Shown here: positions 58,431 to 64,000 of the stretch, one piece after another | How the letters are laid out: each line of letters opens with the position of its first letter | Numbering within the stretch: position 1 is the stretch's first letter | Source of the DNA: an uncultured Clostridium sp. | Lineage (GTDB): Bacteria > Bacillota > Clostridia > TANB77 > CAG-508 | Reading direction: 5' to 3' | Assembly: GCA_947647595.1 (NCBI GenBank) | Contig: CANSKZ010000003.1 | Span: 62,001 to 126,000 of the forward strand | Length of the DNA: 64,000 nt | Program-made: the position numbers and the translations under genes | Notes under the pieces: model-generated | Seen by the model: only the letters and a program-made list of their open reading frames with translations | Told to the model about the DNA's origin: nothing | The model's database searches: none

Positions 58431-58565
58431 ATGGAAGAAAAATCAAAGAAAAATGTAACAAAATATGGGGAATTTATCCCAAGTTATTATACCTGGATTG
58501 GCTTAGATGAACAAAAAGAAGTGGTAGAACGATTGGAAAACATAACCACAAAAAACAAAAAATAA
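58431..58565 (+). CDS. Small hypothetical protein (44 residues)
   Basis: A 45-codon frame starting right after GCAGGAGGTATTTTTT: basic N-terminus, KYGEFIPSYYTWIGLDEQKEVVERLE in outline, and a lysine-rich end. The strong ribosome site and the coherent helix support a real gene. Function unknown. Confidence 0.55.
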   Translation: MEEKSKKNVTKYGEFIPSYYTWIGLDEQKEVVERLENITTKNKK

Positions 58566-58620
58566 ACTTGCTATTTCTCCTAATTTGATATATGATAAAT
58601 ATACCACAGGAGGTTTAAAA

Positions 58621-59865
58621 ATGAAAAAAATAGAAGAAATACAAGAACTTGCAAAATGGTGTTTGAATTGTAAAATGAAACCTTGTAGCAAAACGGGTTG
58701 TCCAATTAATACAGAAATTCCAGAATTTATTGAAAAAATAAAGGCAGAAGAATATGAAGAGGCGTACAAAATTTTGATGGCTAATAATATTTTTAGCCAT
58801 GTGTGTAGTTTGGTTTGTCCACAAGAAGAGCAATGCGAAGGAAGTTGCATTCGTGGAATCAAACAAACGCCAACGAAAATTGGAGAATTGGAAAAATTTA
58901 TTAATGAGTGGGCCGATGAAAATAAGATAGAATATAAAATCAATCAAAAAGAAAAAAACGGTAAAAAAGTTGCGATTGTTGGTTCTGGACCAGCAGGAAT
59001 TGAATGTGCTATCGAACTTTTGAAAAATGGATATGCGGTTACGATTTTTGAAAAGGACAAGATTCCTGGTGGAATTTTGAGGTATGGCATACCAGATTTT
59101 CGTTTAGGAAAAGAGATTGTGGAAGATATTATTCATAGAATTGAAACAATGGGCGCTGTGATAAAAACAGAAATGGAATGGGGAAAAGATTTTACCATTC
59201 AAAGTTTGAAAGAAGAATTTGATGCTGTCTTTTTGGCAATTGGTGCTACAAAATCGATGGTGTATTCTTTGGCGGATGAAGAGCTAAAAGGCGTATATGA
59301 ATCCGATGTTTTTTTGAAAGCGTATAATGAAAATCAATTTTTGACAGGGGTAGGAAACGTTGTTGTGATTGGTGGTGGAAATGTGGCAATGGATGCTTCA
59401 AGAGTAGCGATTCGAATGGGAGCGAAGAAGGTTAAAATTTTGTATCGTAGAGATAAAGAACATATGCCTGCTAGAACGATAGAATTAGAAGAGGCAATTC
59501 AAGATGGCGTAGAATTTGTGCCACTTACGAGAGTGATTTCTGCAAATCACGAAAAAGGAAAAATCACCTCGGTTAATTGTATCCAAACTGAAATTGTGGA
59601 AGGAAAAGCAGTTGATGTGGTAGGTACAGAATTTACTGTCGAAGCGGATACTGTAGTTTTTGCTATTGGCTTAAAACCAGAAAAGAAACTTTTAGAACAA
59701 GAAGGCGTAAAATTAAATGATTGGGGCATGATTGAAATTGATGAAAAAGGAAGAACAAATTTAGAAAATGTTTTTGCCGGAGGCGATGCGACTGAAAGTA
59801 AGTCAACGGTTTGTAGAGCTTTGGCAGCAGGAAAAAGAGCAGCTAGTGGAATAATGGGAGAATAA
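58621..59865 (+). CDS. GltD-like FAD/NAD(P) oxidoreductase with Fe-S N-terminus
   Basis: 414 residues. N-terminal cysteine clusters (CLNCKMKPC, CPINTEIPEF, CSLVCPQEEQCEGSC) bind two 4Fe-4S centres; FAD fold VAIVGSGPAGIECA; NAD(P) fold VVIGGGNVAMDASR. This is the glutamate-synthase small-subunit/NfnL/dihydropyrimidine-dehydrogenase-like group. No large gltB subunit or nfnA is adjacent, so the role is open. Preceded by AGGAGG. Confidence 0.85.
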   Translation: MKKIEEIQELAKWCLNCKMKPCSKTGCPINTEIPEFIEKIKAEEYEEAYKILMANNIFSHVCSLVCPQEEQCEGSCIRGIKQTPTKIGELEKFINEWADENKIEYKINQKEKNGKKVAIVGSGPAGIECAIELLKNGYAVTIFEKDKIPGGILRYGIPDFRLGKEIVEDIIHRIETMGAVIKTEMEWGKDFTIQSLKEEFDAVFLAIGATKSMVYSLADEELKGVYESDVFLKAYNENQFLTGVGNVVVIGGGNVAMDASRVAIRMGAKKVKILYRRDKEHMPARTIELEEAIQDGVEFVPLTRVISANHEKGKITSVNCIQTEIVEGKAVDVVGTEFTVEADTVVFAIGLKPEKKLLEQEGVKLNDWGMIEIDEKGRTNLENVFAGGDATESKSTVCRALAAGKRAASGIMGE

Positions 59866-60004
59866 ACCATACATAATGTCTTTTATTTTAATATTACGAG
59901 TTGGATTCATTGATATCACTTCTTCAGTTTTATTTTGTAAATTATACTATGTAATGAATATAATTCAAACTTTATTAGATAAAATAAATTAACAGGAGGG
60001 AAAC

Positions 60005-62692
60005 TTGGAAAAATTAATTGTAATTGATGGAAATAGTATATTAAATCGAGCCTTTTATGGAATTATGGGAAGTAAAATGTTGCAAACCGCAGATGGAACG
60101 TATACAAATGCAGTTTACGGTTTTTTGAATATTATGTTTCGTATTTTGGAAGATGAAAATCCAGAATATTTAGTGGTTGCATTTGATGTAAAGTCACCAA
60201 CCAAAAGGCATGAAATGTATAGTGAGTACAAAGGAACTCGTAAAGGAATGCCAGATGAATTGGCGGTTCAATTGCCGATTATCAAAAAAGTATTAGAAGC
60301 AATGAATATAAAAGTTTTGGAAAAACCTGGTTATGAAGCAGATGATATTTTAGGAACATTGAGCGATTGGGGAGACAAGCAAGGCTTAAAAGTGATTTTA
60401 TTAACAGGTGATAGAGATTCTTTTCAGTTAGCAAAAGACAATGTCATTATTCGAATTCCAAGGACGAAACAAGGTAAAACAGAAACGGAAGATTTTGATG
60501 CCAATAAAGTATTTGAAACCTATCAAGTAACGCCAAAGCAAATGATTGAGGTAAAAGGCTTAATGGGAGATACTTCAGATAATATTCCTGGAGTACCTGG
60601 GATTGGTGAAAAAACGGCATTAAATTTGATTCAGAAATATAAAAATATCGATCAATTATACGAAGCAATTGAAAATGGAGACCCAAACATTAAAGGAAAA
60701 CAAAAAGAAAAATTAGTTGAAAACAAAGAATTAGCATATCTTTCAAGAACACTTGGAACGATTGATTTAGAAGCACCGATTGAGAAATCTTTGGAAGAAT
60801 TCAGGATTGAAACATGGGATAAAGAGGCTGTTTTAGAATTATTCAAGGAATTGCGTTTCAAACGATTTATTGAAAAATTCCAATTAGAAAATAGTCAAAC
60901 AGAAAAAAAGTTAGAAGATTTATTTGAGATAGTTGAAATTTCTAATATAGAAGAAATTTCTGAAAAACTAAAATCACGAAAGGAATTATTCTATTATTTT
61001 GAAACAGAATCGGATGAGCAAGCTTTTATTATTAAGAAAAAAATAAAAAAGATGCAAGTGTATTTGAAACCTGAAAAGAAAGTATATTCTATAAAATTTG
61101 AACCAAAAGAATGGCAAGCAATTTTTGAAAATGAAACAATTTTAAAATGTGGTTATCAACAAAAAGACGACTATATTCTGTTAAAACAAGTTGGAATTAA
61201 GCCTAAAAATATGATGTTTGACACTAGAATTGCTATGTATTTATTAAATTCTGGAACGAATTTATATTCTCTAGAAGAAGTTGCAAGACAACATTTGAAT
61301 TTGGAAATAGAGGATTATGAAAAAACCGACAACCAAGAACAAAATGTGCAAACCAGTTTTTTTGATAATGAGTTAGAAGTAAAACAAGAAACAAATTATA
61401 AAAATGCTATATATAGCTATATAATTGGAGAAGTAAAATCAGTTTTAGAAGAGAAATTAAGAGAAGTAAATCAATTAGAATTGTTTTTAAATGTTGAAAT
61501 GCCTTGTGTGGAAGTCTTGGCAGAAATGCGCTATACGGGTGTTTTTGTTGAACGAGAAGATATTGAAAAAATGTCTGAGAATTTAAAACAAGAAATCGAT
61601 AAAATGAGTAAAGAAATTTATGAATTGGCAGGACAAGAATTTAACATTAATTCGCCAAAGCAACTTGGAGAAATTTTGTTTGAAAAGCTAGAATTACCGT
61701 TCAAAAAGAAAAATAAAAACGGATATGCAACCGATGTAGATACTTTAGAAAAATTAACACAGGAACATCCAATTATTGAAAAAGTTTTGTATTATAGACA
61801 AATCAGTAAATTAAATTCCACATTTGTAGAAGGAATGCTTCCTTTTATCAATCCAAACACGAAAAGAATTCATACGACCTTTCATCAAACGGTGGCTGCT
61901 ACAGGAAGGCTTAGTAGCTCAGATCCCAATTTACAAAATATTCCAACGAGAACAGATTTAGGAAAACAAATTAGAAAATTGTTCAAAGCAGAAGAAGGAA
62001 AGGTATTTTTGGATGCGGATTATTCACAAATAGAATTAAGAGTATTGGCGCATATGTCACAAGATGAAATTATGATAAAAGCTTTTCAAGAACATAATGA
62101 TATTCATCAAATTTGTGCTTCTCAAGTATTTGGAGTGCCACTTGAGGAAGTTACAAAGGAAATGAGAAGTCATGCAAAAGCAGTTAATTTTGGGATTGTT
62201 TATGGAATTAGTGATTTTGGTTTGGCGGAACAACTTGGTATTAAAAGAAAAGAAGCGAAACAATATATCGATTCTTATTTGGAAAAATATCATGGAATTG
62301 AAAAATTTATGGAAGAGGAAATTGAGAAGGCAAAAGAAAAAGGATATGTGGAGACGATGTTTCACAGAAGAAGATATATCCCAGAGATTACATCCAATAA
62401 TTATATGGTAAGAAAGTTCGGTGACCGAGTTGCGATGAATGCACCAATTCAAGGAACTGCAGCGGATATTATGAAAATTGCAATGATTAAAGTATACCAT
62501 GAATTAAATAACAGAAATTTGAAATCAAAAATTGTGTTACAAATTCATGATGAACTTATTATTGAAGCTTTAGAAAGTGAAAAAGAAGAGGTAAGTCGAA
62601 TTTTAAGAGAATGTATGGAAAGAGCTGCTGAATTATCAGTACAATTGGAAGTGGATTTGCAGGAAGGAAAAACTTGGTATCAAACAAAGTAG
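60005..62692 (+). CDS. polA: DNA polymerase I
   Basis: 895 residues starting at TTG, with AGGAGGGAAAC directly upstream. N-terminal 5' nuclease (VIDGNSILNRAFYG, TGDRDSFQL), a middle region related to a 3'-5' exonuclease but lacking its acidic metal motif, and the polymerase domain (DYSQIELRVLAH, RRRYIPEI, QIHDELIIEA). Functions in repair and Okazaki fragment maturation. Large, and free of CGG breaks. Confidence 0.96.
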   Translation: MEKLIVIDGNSILNRAFYGIMGSKMLQTADGTYTNAVYGFLNIMFRILEDENPEYLVVAFDVKSPTKRHEMYSEYKGTRKGMPDELAVQLPIIKKVLEAMNIKVLEKPGYEADDILGTLSDWGDKQGLKVILLTGDRDSFQLAKDNVIIRIPRTKQGKTETEDFDANKVFETYQVTPKQMIEVKGLMGDTSDNIPGVPGIGEKTALNLIQKYKNIDQLYEAIENGDPNIKGKQKEKLVENKELAYLSRTLGTIDLEAPIEKSLEEFRIETWDKEAVLELFKELRFKRFIEKFQLENSQTEKKLEDLFEIVEISNIEEISEKLKSRKELFYYFETESDEQAFIIKKKIKKMQVYLKPEKKVYSIKFEPKEWQAIFENETILKCGYQQKDDYILLKQVGIKPKNMMFDTRIAMYLLNSGTNLYSLEEVARQHLNLEIEDYEKTDNQEQNVQTSFFDNELEVKQETNYKNAIYSYIIGEVKSVLEEKLREVNQLELFLNVEMPCVEVLAEMRYTGVFVEREDIEKMSENLKQEIDKMSKEIYELAGQEFNINSPKQLGEILFEKLELPFKKKNKNGYATDVDTLEKLTQEHPIIEKVLYYRQISKLNSTFVEGMLPFINPNTKRIHTTFHQTVAATGRLSSSDPNLQNIPTRTDLGKQIRKLFKAEEGKVFLDADYSQIELRVLAHMSQDEIMIKAFQEHNDIHQICASQVFGVPLEEVTKEMRSHAKAVNFGIVYGISDFGLAEQLGIKRKEAKQYIDSYLEKYHGIEKFMEEEIEKAKEKGYVETMFHRRRYIPEITSNNYMVRKFGDRVAMNAPIQGTAADIMKIAMIKVYHELNNRNLKSKIVLQIHDELIIEALESEKEEVSRILRECMERAAELSVQLEVDLQEGKTWYQTK

Positions 62693-62713
62693 AAAGAGGA
62701 AAAAGAAAAGGGG

Positions 62714-62746
62714 TTCAATTGTTAAAAAATTTATTTAACAATTGAA
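62714..62746. repeat. 13-bp perfect inverted repeat after polA
   Basis: TTCAATTGTTAAA / TTTAACAATTGAA with a seven-base loop, no T-run. Terminator-like or a binding site. Confidence 0.5.
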
Positions 62747-62858
62747 GTTAAGTCCTTCCTTTGTCGAAAAAAGTCGAACGAAAAAATGAATTTTGCTTGC
62801 AATTTATGACTTAGTATGTTAGAATTCACTTACAATTTAAAAAGAAAGGAGGAAAAAT

Positions 62859-63257
62859 ATGGAGCAAAAAATAATGATGTTATTGGGTGAGATGAATCAA
62901 AAATTATGTAAAATGGATTCAAAATTAGATAATTTATCAATAGAAATGAATCAAAAATTTGATGAGGTTTATAAAACAATGGATGTTTTACAAAAAGAAG
63001 TGAATCAAGATATGGATAATTTGCGCAAAGAACAGAATGAAAATATAGACAAGTTATACAAACAATTAACACATAACATGAACTGTTTAGAAGAAAAAAT
63101 ATTTGATAGACAACTTTTATTTGAAGATGAATATGGCACAAAAATTAATGCAATGTTTGATTATGTTGAATTTCATCAAACGACAAATTTTCAAAGATTT
63201 GATAAAATAGATAATTTAGAAAAAAGAGTTTTTGCGTTAGAAAGAAAACAAGTATAA
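62859..63257 (+). CDS. Coiled-coil hypothetical protein
   Basis: 132 residues, almost wholly heptad-patterned (LLGEMNQKLCKMDSKLDNLS, EVNQDMDNLRKEQNENIDKL, LEKRVFALERKQ). Likely oligomeric. No membrane segment or known family. GAAAGGAGG before the ATG. Confidence 0.65.
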   Translation: MEQKIMMLLGEMNQKLCKMDSKLDNLSIEMNQKFDEVYKTMDVLQKEVNQDMDNLRKEQNENIDKLYKQLTHNMNCLEEKIFDRQLLFEDEYGTKINAMFDYVEFHQTTNFQRFDKIDNLEKRVFALERKQV

Positions 63258-63291
63258 TTTTTGTTCTGGAAATTATAAAATACCCATAAAA

Positions 63292-63346
63292 AATAGAGAG
63301 TATACACATTATTTTTATAGAGAAAGTAATTTGTATACTCTCTATT
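63292..63346 (+). terminator. Long-stem hairpin
   Basis: 15-bp perfect stem AATAGAGAGTATACA / TGTATACTCTCTATT, with further pairing inside, followed by CTTGT; terminator or binding site. Confidence 0.6.
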
Positions 63347-63437
63347 CTTGTAGAATTTAAAATAAATTTTCTAAAAATAGTTGATATTTTTAGAAAAATA
63401 ATATAAAATAACAAAGACGAAAATTAGAGGAGGACCT

Positions 63438-64000
63438 ATGATAAATTTTGATGATGTTGTCAATCATGCTGAAATAAAAGAACTGATGAAAAATGCACAA
63501 AAACAATTAGATGTTTTAGGCTATACAGAACATTCAGAAAGACATTGTATGTTAGTAGCAAAGCGAGCTGCTTATATTTTGCAACAATTGGATTATGATG
63601 AACATCGCATTGAACTAGCTAAAATAGCTGGTTATATTCATGATATTGGAAATTCTGTCAATCGAATTGACCATGCCCATTCGGGAGCAATATTGGCCTA
63701 TCATATTTTAAAAGAAATGGGAATGAATGTTTCTGATCGAACTGAAATAATGATGGCAATTGGAAATCATGATGAAAATACAGGAACAGCGGTAAGTGAT
63801 ATTTCTGCGGCGCTTATTTTAGCCGACAAATCAGATGCCCATAGAAGTAGGGTTTCTAAAAAAGACAGAAATATTTTTGACAAACATGACGAAGTTAATT
63901 ATGCAGTAACCCATTCGGAATTGAAAATAGATGTGGAACATAAAAAAGTAATTTTGGATTTAAAGATTGATACGAAAATCTGTCCAGTAATCGATTATTT
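63438..64000 (+). CDS. HD-domain phosphohydrolase (3'-truncated)
   Basis: 187 residues visible, open at the window end. TEHSERHCMLVAKRAAYIL, IAGYIHDIGNSVNRIDHAHSGA and IGNHDEN contain the His/Asp metal ligands of the HD fold (H...HD...D). Such proteins hydrolyse phosphate esters or nucleotides. Substrate unknown. AGAGGAGG precedes the ATG. Confidence 0.8.
   Translation, partial: MINFDDVVNHAEIKELMKNAQKQLDVLGYTEHSERHCMLVAKRAAYILQQLDYDEHRIELAKIAGYIHDIGNSVNRIDHAHSGAILAYHILKEMGMNVSDRTEIMMAIGNHDENTGTAVSDISAALILADKSDAHRSRVSKKDRNIFDKHDEVNYAVTHSELKIDVEHKKVILDLKIDTKICPVIDY

Overview
This 64 kb window is AT-rich bacterial chromosome from a Gram-positive anaerobe, most likely an uncultured member of the Clostridia (Bacillota). 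The pointers are strong AGGAGG ribosome binding sites, AGA-dominated arginine codons, a TasA/SipW-type operon, MreB without an outer-membrane system, AddA rather than RecB, and Ile/Thr-rich prepilin-like proteins. I found no rRNA, tRNA, CRISPR array, transposase or prophage.

Layout. 1-2.5 kb: end of a GH57 glucan branching enzyme, a YlbF-family gene and a PflX-like radical SAM gene. 2.6-2.85 kb: a structured RNA (candidate 6S). 2.9-14.3 kb: membrane and prepilin-like proteins, a ferritin-like protein, addA, an FGE-fold protein, adk and small hypothetical genes. 14.4-17.3 kb: a TasA/SipW-like secreted-fibre operon with a long leader. 17.4-26.7 kb: a glycolytic cluster (gap, pgk, tpiA, gpmI, eno) interleaved with CYTH, Nudix and YezG-like genes and a divergent GH25-LysM lysozyme. 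27 kb: rplU-rpmA. 27.9-34.6 kb: methyltransferase, glmU, GH15-like enzyme, radA, cyclophilin and a prepilin. 34.7-46.3 kb: a SUF iron-sulfur operon (dtxR-like, sufC, sufB, sufD, GNAT, HAD, sufS, MFS-like, sufU) running into mnmA and a copper-type P-ATPase. 46.4-64 kb: tcdA, ttcA-like, purF, a polysaccharide deacetylase, yetF/DUF4363, GT2, mreB, mtaB, a gltD-like oxidoreductase, polA and a truncated HD-domain gene.

The main observation is translational. Thirteen otherwise intact genes, several of them expected to be essential (enolase, radA, sufS, purF, mtaB, addA and a P-type ATPase among them), are each interrupted by one or two +1 frame breaks, fifteen in all. Every break is the same event: an extra C directly in front of an in-frame glycine codon, so the zero-frame codon is always CGG and the protein resumes in the +1 frame with GGN = Gly. 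Removing one base per site makes every gene a whole number of codons and restores canonical motifs such as the AddA Walker A, the P-type ATPase DKTGT loop, the SufS cysteine loop and the MtaB cysteine motif. In a manual scan of all annotated genes, CGG is otherwise almost absent in frame: I found only three sense CGG codons, all in short uncharacterised genes. The codons before the shift are diverse and not slippery, and all four Gly codons follow it. This looks like genome-wide tolerated or programmed +1 decoding of CGGN as glycine, for example by an unusual four-base-reading tRNA or because CGG is unassigned. A standard annotation would call these genes pseudogenes.

Much of the rest is ordinary housekeeping. 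Several genes form a sulfur/iron-sulfur theme: the SUF operon builds clusters used by the PflX-like enzyme, MtaB, the TtcA-like protein and PurF, and SufS/SufU are followed directly by the tRNA thiolase MnmA.
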